Shown here one piece after another: positions 8,530-17,234 of a stretch of DNA of 46,790 bases (within the stretch, counting starts at the first letter, position 1; every line of letters starts with the position of its first letter). This DNA comes from RGIG6353 sp964558655 (GTDB lineage: Bacteria > Bacillota > Clostridia > Oscillospirales > SIG627). The DNA lies in the NCBI GenBank assembly GCA_964558655.1, contig CAZLEX010000011.1, forward strand, positions 1 through 46,790, in the 5' to 3' direction. The notes under the pieces were generated by a model. That model made no database searches. It saw only the letters and a program-made list of their open reading frames with translations, and was not told where the DNA came from. The position numbers and the translations under genes are program-made.

Positions 8530-10755
8530 CTAAATCAACACGGTTTGATTTGCTTCCATATCGATTTCGTTATAAACGCTCCCCGCAGAAGGAATTTTCG
8601 ATTTCTTATACTTAGGCAAAGGTTTTACTGCCATTTCATCAACAAAAGCAGCAATTTCAACGCAATCCTGTCCCTTCAAAGATATTACCTGTACTCCCTG
8701 AGACGCTCTCGTTGATTTCAGCGGTATAAGAGAAGAATTTACAACAAGTGCCTTTCCGAGTTTAGACTTTATAAATATATCCTTTTCTTCGCCTTTTCGA
8801 AGTGTCATCATAGAGGCAACGGTCTGTTTACTGCAATAAGCAAGCGTCAGTTTTTTACGGTTGGTTTTGGTGGCATATGCTTCCATAGGAATGAAAACAC
8901 ACTTTCCGTTATCAAAGCAGATAAACAACCTTGAATCGAAATTTTGAGTAAATGTAAAGAAAATGGGCTTTTCTCCGTTATCAAAACCAAGTTTCGCAGG
9001 AACAAAATCGCCGAGTGCGGAAGCTTTTGAATTATCAAACGCAGACAATTTTGTCTTATAAACCTGTGCTTTATCAGTGAAAAATATTAATTCGTTTTTA
9101 CTCGATATTTCTCCCTCAAACGCAATTTCGTCGCCGTCTTTAAGCTTTTGTTCATCGTTTGCACGAATCGATTGGCGTGTAATACGCTTAAAATATCCCT
9201 CTTTCGTATAAACGCAATACGCAAAAAATTCTTCTTCCTCTTCTTCCTCTTCCTCCCAAACCGGTGTGTCATTATATACAATATCGGTTTTTCTCGGCTT
9301 CGAATACTTCTTTTTTATATCTTCGAGCTGAGAAATAATCTTTTTATCCAATTTTCTCGGGCTCATAAGAAGGCTCTCAAGTTCTTCTATTTCTTTTTGA
9401 AGTTCTTCTGTTTGACGAGTCTTTTTCAATATATACTCTTTGTTTATATTGCGTAATTTTATATCGGCTACATATTCAGCCTGCATTTCGTCAATATCAA
9501 ATCCCATGCACAAATTCGGAATTACATCGGCGTCGCTCTCTGTGTTTCTGATTATGGAAATGGCTTTATCGATATCCAGAAGAATTTTTTCCAAACCCTG
9601 TAACAAATGCAACAAATCGCTTTTTTGTCTGAGTTCAAAATAAATCTGCCGTTTAAAGCACTCGGTTCTGTACGCATGCCACTCCAAAATCAAATCGCGA
9701 ACTCCGAGCTGCATAGGCGTACCGGAAATAAGAACATTAAAATTACATGAAAAAGTATCCTCCAAAGTAGTATATTTAAAAAGCTTTTGCATAAGTTTAT
9801 CGGGATCTGTCCCTTTTTTTACATCAATCGCTATTTTTAAGCCCTTTAAATCAATCTCATCCCTGACATCCGATATTTCCTTTACCTTACCCGATTTAAC
9901 AAGCTCGGCAAGTTTATCGATAATGGTCTCGGCATTTGTCGTATAGGGTATTTCGTAAATTTCAATCGTATTAGTTTTTTTGTCGAATCTGTATTTCGAG
10001 CGAATTTTTACAGTTCCCACACCGTATCGTAAAACGGAATCCATTTGATCGGCATCATAAACGATAACGCCTCCGGTTGAAAAATCCGGACCTTTGATTA
10101 TTGCGGAAATATCGGCATCTGAATCCCGTATAAGTTCACAAGTTGCGTCGCAAATTTCGGCAAGGTTAAAAGAACATATATTACTTGCCATACCTACGGC
10201 AATACCCATATTAGGCGTGACCAAGATGTTCGGGAAAGTTACCGGCAACAGTTTCGGTTCTTTTACGGTGCTGTCATAATTATCGACAAAATCCACAGCG
10301 TCTTTGTCAATGCCGGAAAAAAGTTCCTGGCAAAAAGGATCTAATTTTACCTCTGTATAACGGGAGGCGGCAAAAGCCATTTTTGAATACTGTTTACCGA
10401 AGCTTCCTTTGGAATCGACAAACGGATGAAGCAATGCTTCGTTTCCTCTTGTCAACCGCACCATAGTTTCGTATATCGCCGCATCTCCGTGAGGGTTGAG
10501 TTTCATTGTCTCACCGACCACATTAGCGGATTTTCTACGCTCTGTATTGGAATTCAGCAAACCCATTTTATACATCGTATAAAGGAGCTTTCTGTGAGAA
10601 GGTTTAAATCCGTCTATTTCCGGTATGGCACGCGAAATAATGACGCTCATTGAATACGGCATATAGTTCGTTTCCAAAGTCTGAGTTATACACTGTTCGC
10701 GAACCTCCGCAGGAATTATAACTTTTTCTTCATTCACGCTTTTTCTTTTAGCCAT
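8530..10755 (-). CDS. parC: type IIA topoisomerase subunit A (ParC/GyrA-like)
   Basis: This is the DNA breakage-reunion subunit, 741 residues. Seen: the winged-helix active site with catalytic Tyr133 in FAASRYTE, the conserved RPEIDG-like segment (AIPEIDGFKPSHRK, about 43-56), a coiled-coil (about 420-480), a run of nine glutamates (near 500), then a beta-pinwheel-like C-terminal domain. I see no GyrA-box (QRRGGKG), which favours a decatenating topoisomerase IV-like enzyme over gyrase. The quinolone-binding region reads HGDAAIYE: the usual Ser is Ala92 and the acidic position is Glu96. It begins 17 nt after its partner subunit with GAGGT before the ATG, so the two are cotranscribed. Whether it is the main topoisomerase IV or an extra paralogue needs the rest of the genome. 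Confidence 0.88.
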   Translation of the reverse strand: MAKRKSVNEEKVIIPAEVREQCITQTLETNYMPYSMSVIISRAIPEIDGFKPSHRKLLYTMYKMGLLNSNTERRKSANVVGETMKLNPHGDAAIYETMVRLTRGNEALLHPFVDSKGSFGKQYSKMAFAASRYTEVKLDPFCQELFSGIDKDAVDFVDNYDSTVKEPKLLPVTFPNILVTPNMGIAVGMASNICSFNLAEICDATCELIRDSDADISAIIKGPDFSTGGVIVYDADQMDSVLRYGVGTVKIRSKYRFDKKTNTIEIYEIPYTTNAETIIDKLAELVKSGKVKEISDVRDEIDLKGLKIAIDVKKGTDPDKLMQKLFKYTTLEDTFSCNFNVLISGTPMQLGVRDLILEWHAYRTECFKRQIYFELRQKSDLLHLLQGLEKILLDIDKAISIIRNTESDADVIPNLCMGFDIDEMQAEYVADIKLRNINKEYILKKTRQTEELQKEIEELESLLMSPRKLDKKIISQLEDIKKKYSKPRKTDIVYNDTPVWEEEEEEEEEFFAYCVYTKEGYFKRITRQSIRANDEQKLKDGDEIAFEGEISSKNELIFFTDKAQVYKTKLSAFDNSKASALGDFVPAKLGFDNGEKPIFFTFTQNFDSRLFICFDNGKCVFIPMEAYATKTNRKKLTLAYCSKQTVASMMTLRKGEEKDIFIKSKLGKALVVNSSLIPLKSTRASQGVQVISLKGQDCVEIAAFVDEMAVKPLPKYKKSKIPSAGSVYNEIDMEANQTVLI

Positions 10756-10772
10756 TTTTTACCTCACAATTA

Positions 10773-12815
10773 TCAGACATCTGCCAAATCCACATATTTA
10801 TAGCCGTTTTCCGCAATAAAGCGTTTTCTTCCCGCCAAATCATCTCCCAGCAAAACATTGAACATATCATAAGTTTTTTGCTCATCTTCCGGCATTATGC
10901 GTATAAGACGCCGTGTTTCCGGATTCATAGTGGTTCTCCACATCATTTCCGGTTCATTTTCTCCAAGTCCCTTTGAGCGTTGAACAGTGTGCTTTTTATC
11001 GCCTATTTCGGACAGTATTTTAGCTTTTTCTTTTTCGTCATATGCAAAAAATATTTCATCTTTGCATTTTATTTCATACAGAGGAGATTCGGCAATGTAT
11101 ATTTTTCCGAGACGAATAAGCGTCGGAAGCAACCTGTAAATCATAGTAAGAATAAGGGTCCTTATCTGAAATCCGTCCTCATCGGCATCTGTGCATATAA
11201 CTATTTTACTCCACTTTAAAGAAGCTATGTCAAAATCGACAAGCTGTTTGTTGGAATGAGATTTTATCTCAACTCCACAGCCTATTACTTTCAGCAAATC
11301 GACTATTATATCGCTTTTGAATATTTTGTCATATCCCGCTTTCAGACAGTTAAGTGTCTTGCCTCTAACCGGTATAACCGCCTGAAATTCGGCATCTCTT
11401 CCCGTTTTTACCGATGCAAGAGCCGAGTCACCCTCAACGATATACAGCTCCCTTTTTTCGATATCGCGGCTACGGCAATTGACAAATTTTTCCACGCGAT
11501 TTGAAATATCTACCGAGCCTACCAGCTTTTTCTTGATATTAAGTCTCTCTTTTTCAGCACTCTCACGGCTTCTCTTGTTTATCAAGACCTGTGTGGCTAT
11601 TCTCTCGGCATCGGCGGGATTTTCCGTGAAATATATTTCAAGCTGTTCTTCAAAGAAAGAAGTCATCGCTTCGGCAATAAATGTGTTTGTTATCGCTTTT
11701 TTTGTCTGATTGGCATACGATGTTCTTGTCGAAAAGGAACTGACGACAAATATAAGACAGTCCTCAACATCTTGAAATCCGATTTTTTGCTCTGTTTTGT
11801 TGTACTTATTATTGTTTTTCAAATATTTGTCGATTGCTCTGACAAAAGCGGTTTTTGTTGCTTTTTCGGGAGAACCGCCGTGTTCGAGAAAACTTGAATT
11901 GTGATAATACTCAATTCTGGACACTCTTGTCGAAAAACACATTGCACTTTGAATTTTTAATTTATAATCGGTTTTGTCGTCTCTGTCACGCCCCATTCTT
12001 TCACACTGCCAAATAACCGGCAAAGTCAAAGTTTTTCCCGCAGTCAAACTGTCATCGTTTTCATCCGAAACAGGTTCGTCTTCATTGTCGTCATTTATTC
12101 CCGCAATTTGATTTACATAATCGAGAATACCGTTTTGATAAAAATAAGTGAATTTTTTATGTTCTCCGTCATCGCACTCGTAATCAAGATTAAGAGTAAG
12201 CCCCGCATTTACAACCGCCTGTTTGCTTAAAACGGAAGTAAAAAAATCAAGCGGCATATTTATTTCGGTAAAAACTTCGAGGTCGGGTTTCCATGTAACA
12301 ACCGTACCCGTACGCCTTTTGTTCCATTCTTCGCGAATTAATTCGGAACAGGGTTCTCCCTTTTTAAACGAAATCGTATATTTTGTCTTTGGATTATAGG
12401 AAACGACAGTCATAAACTCGGAAGAATACTGAGTTGCGCAGGCACCGAGACCGTTAAGACCGAGTGAATATTCATACGCCGAATTTTCACTTTCATTGTC
12501 ATATTTTCCTCCGGCATACAGTTCGCAATAAACAAGCTCCCAATTGTACTTCTGCTCTTTTTCATTCCAGTCAAGAGGTACTCCCCGTCCGAAATCTTCC
12601 ACCGTTATAACCATTTCTTTGGTAACACGAATGTTTATCTGAGAACCGTATCCCTCTCTCGCCTCGTCAATTGAATTGGAAAGAATTTCAAAAAACGAAT
12701 GTTCGCACCCTTCAAGACCGTCGGAGCCGAATATAACGGCAGGACGCTTGCGAACTCTGTCGGCACCTTTAAGCATTGATATACTTTGTTCTGTATATTG
12801 AGATTTTTTAGTCAT
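10773..12815 (-). CDS. parE: type IIA topoisomerase subunit B (ParE/GyrB-like)
   Basis: This is the ATPase subunit partnering the downstream subunit A, 680 residues. Seen: GHKL ATPase motifs with catalytic Glu43 and Asn47 in FFEILSNSIDE, DFGRGVP, a GGKYDN region and GLNGLGA, then a transducer domain with an acidic insertion (about 250-265), and a TOPRIM domain with IVEGDSALASV, PVRGKTLNC and TDADEDGFQIRTL. The last motif is usually DADVDGxHI, so this protein differs at the Val and His positions. The ATG at 12815 follows AGGTGA, preferable to the GTG at 12824. It lies 71 nt after the G1P dehydrogenase gene with no clear promoter between, so it may be read from the HAD-gene promoter. Confidence 0.88.
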   Translation of the reverse strand: MTKKSQYTEQSISMLKGADRVRKRPAVIFGSDGLEGCEHSFFEILSNSIDEAREGYGSQINIRVTKEMVITVEDFGRGVPLDWNEKEQKYNWELVYCELYAGGKYDNESENSAYEYSLGLNGLGACATQYSSEFMTVVSYNPKTKYTISFKKGEPCSELIREEWNKRRTGTVVTWKPDLEVFTEINMPLDFFTSVLSKQAVVNAGLTLNLDYECDDGEHKKFTYFYQNGILDYVNQIAGINDDNEDEPVSDENDDSLTAGKTLTLPVIWQCERMGRDRDDKTDYKLKIQSAMCFSTRVSRIEYYHNSSFLEHGGSPEKATKTAFVRAIDKYLKNNNKYNKTEQKIGFQDVEDCLIFVVSSFSTRTSYANQTKKAITNTFIAEAMTSFFEEQLEIYFTENPADAERIATQVLINKRSRESAEKERLNIKKKLVGSVDISNRVEKFVNCRSRDIEKRELYIVEGDSALASVKTGRDAEFQAVIPVRGKTLNCLKAGYDKIFKSDIIVDLLKVIGCGVEIKSHSNKQLVDFDIASLKWSKIVICTDADEDGFQIRTLILTMIYRLLPTLIRLGKIYIAESPLYEIKCKDEIFFAYDEKEKAKILSEIGDKKHTVQRSKGLGENEPEMMWRTTMNPETRRLIRIMPEDEQKTYDMFNVLLGDDLAGRKRFIAENGYKYVDLADV

Positions 12816-12886
12816 TAAATTCACCTGTACTTTTATTTTTTGACTGCCCTATAGCCGTGATAATTTTCGGTAAAGAAATGAGATTT

Positions 12887-14152
12887 TTAATAACAACTAC
12901 CCTTTATCATATTCTTCAGCCGAAGAAGTGTCATTCTTTTTCTCATATACGGAGAATAGCGAATACACTCGTTAAATAAAATCGGATCTTTCCCTATATC
13001 GTCGACGGTAATTTTACACCCCGCCTTTATCATAGCGGCTTTACATTCTTCGTAACTCGGAACGCTATGTACTATTTTTACTATTCCCTGCCATTTTTCT
13101 TTGAGGTCGGCAGGAGAAACACTGTCTATAATATTATCCGGAAAATTAAGTTTTTTAACCTCGTCCGACATATCTTGATAGAAATCGAACACTTTATCCC
13201 AGTCAACCGTTTCTTTCCGAGTTTCTATTTCTTCCGTTTTTGCCAAATCATTATAATATTTTAAAACTTCAAGTGTACAAACTCCGATATCGTCGCCGTG
13301 ATAATTCGGAATAATGCCGTCTCTCAACTCCACACACTCAAGCAAATGTGAAATCATATGTTCGCTTCCGCTTGCGGGGCGTGAATTTTTGGAAAAGCTC
13401 ATTCCGATTCCGGTTTTTAAAAGCGCTTCGAAAATTTTGCCCGCAGTTTCCTCATCGTTTGCTCTTACATTTTCCGCCATTCCCATTAATTCGTCTATGG
13501 CTGACCTTGTTAAATCGGCAATTCTTTCGCACCAATATTCCCCCGTAAGCAATACAGAAACCTGCCAATCGATAAGTGCGACATATTTTGCCACCATGTC
13601 ACCGAAACCTGCCGATTTCAGTTCACCCGGAGCATTAGCCAAAATTTTCGTATCCCCTATAATTACTTCCGGACTTTTCGCCGGATATGAAGATTTAAAT
13701 CCTTTGTAAACAATGGGAGAAATATTGGAAGCAAACCCGTCCATTGACGGTGCGGTTGCGAAAATACACAGTTTTTTGTTCTGCCTTGCAGCTGCCAAAC
13801 GGCATACATCGTTAATCGATCCCGTTCCGACGGAAAGTACGGAAACATCTTTCCCGATAATTAAATTTTCAACTTCTTCCGCTACCTCCAGTGTCGCAAG
13901 ACGCAAGTTTTCAAAAGTTTTATACTCGATATTAAAATCTTTAAGGCTCTCGACAATCCCCTCTGCCGCCGCAAAAGTATTCTTATCCGATACAAGCAGA
14001 ATATTTTTTGAAAAACCGTTCTGCTTTAATATCTCTCCGACTTCATGTACAATTCCCGAACCGATGCGTACATCCTGAATGTCGGTTTCATGTTTTCTCA
14101 TGCAACTGCATTCCTTACCGAATTCGCGGATTATGTCATTAATTTTCGTCAT
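12887..14152 (-). CDS. egsA: sn-glycerol-1-phosphate dehydrogenase (AraM/EgsA family)
   Basis: This NAD(P)-dependent, metal-containing enzyme reduces dihydroxyacetone phosphate to sn-glycerol-1-phosphate. It is the archaeal-lipid-type backbone enzyme, also found in Firmicutes. At 421 residues it is slightly longer than B. subtilis AraM. Seen: nucleotide-binding GTGSINDVCR (about 109-118), APSMDGFAS (134-142), and likely metal ligands in GFGDMVAK (Asp185), SGSEHMISH (His265) and NYHGDD (His285). Its ATG has GGAGGG upstream. It lies 22 nt after a phosphomannomutase-like HAD gene and before the topoisomerase pair. The product could feed a heptaprenylglyceryl-phosphate-type pathway (PcrB), but no such gene is in the window. 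Confidence 0.9.
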   Translation of the reverse strand: MTKINDIIREFGKECSCMRKHETDIQDVRIGSGIVHEVGEILKQNGFSKNILLVSDKNTFAAAEGIVESLKDFNIEYKTFENLRLATLEVAEEVENLIIGKDVSVLSVGTGSINDVCRLAAARQNKKLCIFATAPSMDGFASNISPIVYKGFKSSYPAKSPEVIIGDTKILANAPGELKSAGFGDMVAKYVALIDWQVSVLLTGEYWCERIADLTRSAIDELMGMAENVRANDEETAGKIFEALLKTGIGMSFSKNSRPASGSEHMISHLLECVELRDGIIPNYHGDDIGVCTLEVLKYYNDLAKTEEIETRKETVDWDKVFDFYQDMSDEVKKLNFPDNIIDSVSPADLKEKWQGIVKIVHSVPSYEECKAAMIKAGCKITVDDIGKDPILFNECIRYSPYMRKRMTLLRLKNMIKGSCY

Positions 14153-14174
14153 AAATCAAACGCCCTCCTATAAT

Positions 14175-14897
14175 TTACAGCAACTGTTGTATTATTGTGG
14201 GAAAATCTCTGTAATCGTCAATCGTCATATACGGAAAATCCGATTTATATACGGATTCATCATTTCCGCCCAATCCGTAATCGTCACCTATAAACACTAC
14301 ATTTTCGTGAGACAAATTATTTTCTTGGCAATAAATATCGAGAGCATAGTACTTATTATACGGTGTGGGAGACATATCGAAAGAAGAAGAACCGCCGACA
14401 AATACTGTATATTCCGAAAAAGTTTTTACAACATCGGCGTAAATTTTCCGCCTCTTTTTCCTATCCGGATCAAAAGCAAGTTTATCGGCCTGCTTTGCCT
14501 CAGTACCCAATATCGGGAAAGTAACACATCCCGACGGATGAAACTCAACATTGTTTCCGGCATATTCCGTATATCCGTACTTTTCTCTGAGGGCTGTAAT
14601 TCTCTCATCAACAGACTTTTTGTCAACGGGGAACTGCAAATCGCGAACAATATCAATACCGCCGGAAACCGCATTATATTTTCCGTACTGCAAACCGTAA
14701 TTACCTATTATATCAATCGGATAATTGCCCATTTGATTAAATATTCTCATTACCTGCCCCGCACCCACCATTAAAAGTTTATACTTTCCTGCAAGCATAT
14801 CGAGTGCGTTTTTATGTTCATCATCAAGTTTTTGCCTATGCTGAGTAAGTGTTCCGTCCAAATCCATTGCAACTGTTTTGATATTATTTTTATCCAT
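14175..14897 (-). CDS. HAD-IIB hydrolase of the phosphomannomutase (PMM)-like type
   Basis: This is a 240-residue HAD enzyme. Seen: motif I MDLDGTLT with the DxD nucleophile and acid, a KLLMVGAG segment in the motif II position, a GGSSSFDMSPTPYNKYYAL stretch that closely follows the eukaryotic PMM pattern GGQISFDVFPxGWDKRY, and motif IV GDDYGLGGNDESVY resembling PMM's GDxxxPGGNDxE. Eukaryote-type PMMs interconvert mannose-6-P and mannose-1-P; related HADs can be sugar or polyol phosphatases. I infer a PMM-like fold; the actual substrate is open. The frame begins at TTG 14921, but AGAGG precedes the ATG at 14897. It is the first gene of the unit with G1P dehydrogenase, behind a clear promoter. 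Confidence 0.8.
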   Translation of the reverse strand: MDKNNIKTVAMDLDGTLTQHRQKLDDEHKNALDMLAGKYKLLMVGAGQVMRIFNQMGNYPIDIIGNYGLQYGKYNAVSGGIDIVRDLQFPVDKKSVDERITALREKYGYTEYAGNNVEFHPSGCVTFPILGTEAKQADKLAFDPDRKKRRKIYADVVKTFSEYTVFVGGSSSFDMSPTPYNKYYALDIYCQENNLSHENVVFIGDDYGLGGNDESVYKSDFPYMTIDDYRDFPTIIQQLL

Positions 14898-14978
14898 TTC
14901 AAACCTCTTCGCTTTCGGCAAACCGAAATATTTCGCTCATTAAACAACGACCGACACGATAAATCACAATATGTCCAT

Positions 14979-15007
14979 ATATTAACACAAAATAATGAAT
15001 TTTTCAA
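14979..15007 (-). promoter_or_regulatory. sigma-A promoter of the HAD-egsA unit
   Basis: TTGAAA (15002-15007), 17 bp, TAATAT (14979-14984) on the minus strand, about 75 nt upstream of the HAD ATG. It probably also serves egsA and possibly the topoisomerase pair. Confidence 0.7.
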
Positions 15008-15043
15008 TGCTTTTTTACAAATCAGGCACAATATGTTGAAAAA

Positions 15044-15946
15044 TCATGTTAAAATTCTTTGCAAATATCCCTCTCTGACACCGCTTCCCGAAACATAAAC
15101 ACTCTTGGGAGAAATAAAATCGAGCAATTCAAAATATGCCGCACACCCTGCAGTAATTATATTAAAGCGTTTAGGTATAACTTTTTCGGCAATTTTTCGT
15201 GTTTTGCCGTCATAAAGCATTTTTTCGAAAATCAATTTAAAATCGGCGACAGACAACTCTTTTTTATTCTTCATTTCCGTTTCGCATATGAGTTTCAAAG
15301 CTGCCCTTGCAGTACCGCCTATAAGAAAAACCGGACAACCCAATTTCTTAAACTCATCATATTTTACGAGTTCTTCTCTGACTTTTTTTCTAATATCGTT
15401 TATTGCGAAAAAAGTAGGCGGATAAATATCGGCATATTCGGTAAACAGTGAAAGGCAGCCGAACCCAAGTCCCGCTATGACCGGCAATTTACCGTTTGCA
15501 AAATGAACAAGTTCGGTTGAACCTCCTCCCATATCTATCATTACGCCTTCCTCTGTTTCGGCGGTCAAATCGTCTGTCAAAAGCCCTTTCAGACTGCACA
15601 TCGCTTCGTCGTATGTACTCAAAATCTCTAAATTCACGCCGTATTTTTCATATATCTTCTTAACAACAAAATCGGAATTTTCAATACCGCGTAAAGACGC
15701 TGTTGCAAAGGCGAACAGGCAGTCTGTTCCCTTTTCTTCGGAAAAAGCGATAAGCCTCCCCAATGTTGAAATCAAAACCTCCACTCCCTCGTGCGAAAGC
15801 CGTCTTCCGCTGTCATCTATTTCAACATAATTAATCAATCCCGTCTGTTCGCCGTAAAAGCCTGCCGTCTTCCACTCTTGTCCGTTTTTTTCAAAAACAC
15901 TTACTTTTACGGTATTTGATCCAACATCAATACATGAACATTTCAT
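15044..15946 (-). CDS. Ppx/GppA family phosphatase
   Basis: This is a 300-residue member of the exopolyphosphatase/pppGpp phosphatase family, with an ASKHA (actin-like) fold. Seen: the first phosphate loop IDVGSNTVKVSVFE (about 6-19), the second MIDMGGGSTELV, the LIGGTARA motif and a C-terminal SGSGVREGYL. It covers only the N-terminal two domains, without the HD and C-terminal domains of E. coli Ppx, which is common in Firmicutes. It hydrolyses polyphosphate or guanosine pentaphosphate; the sequence alone does not say which. AGGAG precedes the ATG. It diverges from sigK across a 71-bp gap. Confidence 0.88.
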   Translation of the reverse strand: MKCSCIDVGSNTVKVSVFEKNGQEWKTAGFYGEQTGLINYVEIDDSGRRLSHEGVEVLISTLGRLIAFSEEKGTDCLFAFATASLRGIENSDFVVKKIYEKYGVNLEILSTYDEAMCSLKGLLTDDLTAETEEGVMIDMGGGSTELVHFANGKLPVIAGLGFGCLSLFTEYADIYPPTFFAINDIRKKVREELVKYDEFKKLGCPVFLIGGTARAALKLICETEMKNKKELSVADFKLIFEKMLYDGKTRKIAEKVIPKRFNIITAGCAAYFELLDFISPKSVYVSGSGVREGYLQRILT

Positions 15947-16017
15947 TTTTTGTCTCCTTTTGTATTTTTACGCAACATTAATTTTTTTCAGCATATGATA
16001 AAAGCGAGGTGTATTTT

Positions 16018-16719
16018 ATGTTGTTTTCTTTAATTTCGTCATTATTGGCACGATTTCCCTTTTTATTTTTAAAAATATCTCCAAGCGTTTCTTTCCCCGC
16101 TCCTCTCAGTCAGGAAGAAGAACGCTTATGTTTTTTAAAAATGAAAAACGGAGATATGAGTGCCCGGGACAAACTCATAAATCATAATATGAGACTTGTT
16201 GCACATATTGTAAAAAAATATTACACAAACAGCAAAGATCAGGAGGACTTAATTTCAATCGGAACAATCGGCTTGATAAAAGCGATAGATTCGTATAACA
16301 CCGAAAACGGTACACGCTTTGCCACATACGCCGGAAAATGTCTGCAAAACGAGATACTTATGCATTTTCGCAGCCAAAAGAAAATATCCTGCGAAAATTC
16401 AATCAATGATACGATAGAACTTGACAGAGACGGTAATCCTCTCACATACATCGATATCATAAGCGTAGACGATACAATAATAGACGAAATAGATTTAAAA
16501 AGCAAAAAGGAAATGATTATGTGGGCACTGGATCACAAACTGAACGCACGGGAGAAAAAAATAATCGCTCTTCGCTACGGTCTCTACGAAACGCCTCCGA
16601 TAACTCAAAGAGAAGTTGCACAAAAGCTCGGAATTTCAAGGTCATATGTTTCGAGAATCGAAAAATCGGCTCTTGAGAAAATCAAAACATACCTGACAAT
16701 TCCCAAAAATTATATTTAA
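16018..16719 (+). CDS. sigK: sporulation sigma factor SigK (pro-sigma-K)
   Basis: This is the late mother-cell RNA polymerase sigma factor, 233 residues. Seen: a hydrophobic N-terminal pro-sequence (about 1-25), region 2 with HNMRLVAHIVKKYY and EDLISIGTIGLIKAIDSY, the ATYAGKCLQNEILMHFR stretch, and region 4 helix-turn-helix with TQREVAQKLGISRSYVSRIEKSAL. The pro-sequence should keep it membrane-bound until cleavage by SpoIVFB. The gene is intact, with no skin-type element inside. GAGGTG is correctly spaced for the ATG at 16018 rather than the GTG at 16009. A helical orphan follows 52 nt downstream, possibly in the same transcript. Confidence 0.94.
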   Translation: MLFSLISSLLARFPFLFLKISPSVSFPAPLSQEEERLCFLKMKNGDMSARDKLINHNMRLVAHIVKKYYTNSKDQEDLISIGTIGLIKAIDSYNTENGTRFATYAGKCLQNEILMHFRSQKKISCENSINDTIELDRDGNPLTYIDIISVDDTIIDEIDLKSKKEMIMWALDHKLNAREKKIIALRYGLYETPPITQREVAQKLGISRSYVSRIEKSALEKIKTYLTIPKNYI

Positions 16720-16771
16720 GTATAAAATTCTTATTTTGCGAAAAAATATCAAAAAAAGAAAGAGGTTAAAT

Positions 16772-17200
16772 ATGAGTGAAGATACAAAACTGTTAAAAGA
16801 AATATACAGTAAAACAAATCTTTCAAGCAGAACTCTCGGAGTATTGCTCGCACACACGGAAAACAAAACTTTGAGAAAAGAACTGATATCGCAAATATAC
16901 GAATACGACAAAATAAACAAGGAAGCCGGAGAAGAAATTTGCAAACTCGGAAAGAAGCCGAAAGCGAATAAAATAGTAAAAAGCAAGCTGCAATTATGGG
17001 GAACCGGCATGAGCTGTCAGGCAAACCCGTCGATTTCACACATTGCCGAAACAGTATCGACATTCACAAGTATCGGTGCGATAAATATGACAAAAACGAT
17101 GAATTCCTGCATTAACGCAAAGCCGACAGTATATAATCTGGGAAGAAAACTCTTAAATTCCGACGAAAACATCGTTAAAAAAATGAAACCCTTTTTGTAA
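16772..17200 (+). CDS. hypothetical helical (ferritin-like?) protein
   Basis: This 142-residue protein has no signal peptide or membrane segment. Its pattern is strongly helical: an amphipathic N-terminal helix pair (LLKEIYSKTNL and ENKTLRKELISQIYEYDKI), a basic linker, then a conserved-looking SISHIAETVSTFTSIGAINMTKTM segment and a final helix ending VKKMKPFL. This layout recalls a family of clostridial ferritin-like or DUF-type helical proteins, but I see no convincing di-iron ExxH pair. The frame opens upstream at 16736; GAGGT precedes the ATG at 16772. It lies directly after sigK and is ended by a strong hairpin, so a sporulation link is possible by context only. Confidence 0.75.
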   Translation: MSEDTKLLKEIYSKTNLSSRTLGVLLAHTENKTLRKELISQIYEYDKINKEAGEEICKLGKKPKANKIVKSKLQLWGTGMSCQANPSISHIAETVSTFTSIGAINMTKTMNSCINAKPTVYNLGRKLLNSDENIVKKMKPFL

Positions 17201-17230
17201 AAAATCGGCAGGAATCAAGGATTCCTGCCA
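17200..17230. terminator. terminator shared by convergent transcripts
   Basis: A perfect 10-bp stem GGCAGGAATC (17207-17216) / GATTCCTGCC (17220-17229) with a 3-nt loop. On the minus strand it is followed by six T, ending the PrsA-like gene. The plus side has only a weak T tract, so termination of the sigK unit is less certain. Confidence 0.8.
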
Positions 17231-17234
17231 ATAC

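Noticed and set aside
9231..9262. GAA/GAG run in the topoisomerase A gene as a microsatellite frameshift
   Set aside because: The run is mixed GAA/GAG codons and the frame continues normally into the C-terminal domain.
15975..16000. SigK/SigE-like -10 (CATATGATA) upstream of sigK
   Set aside because: The expected start site would fall on the ribosome binding site, leaving almost no leader, and the -35 match is only two bases, so I do not list it.
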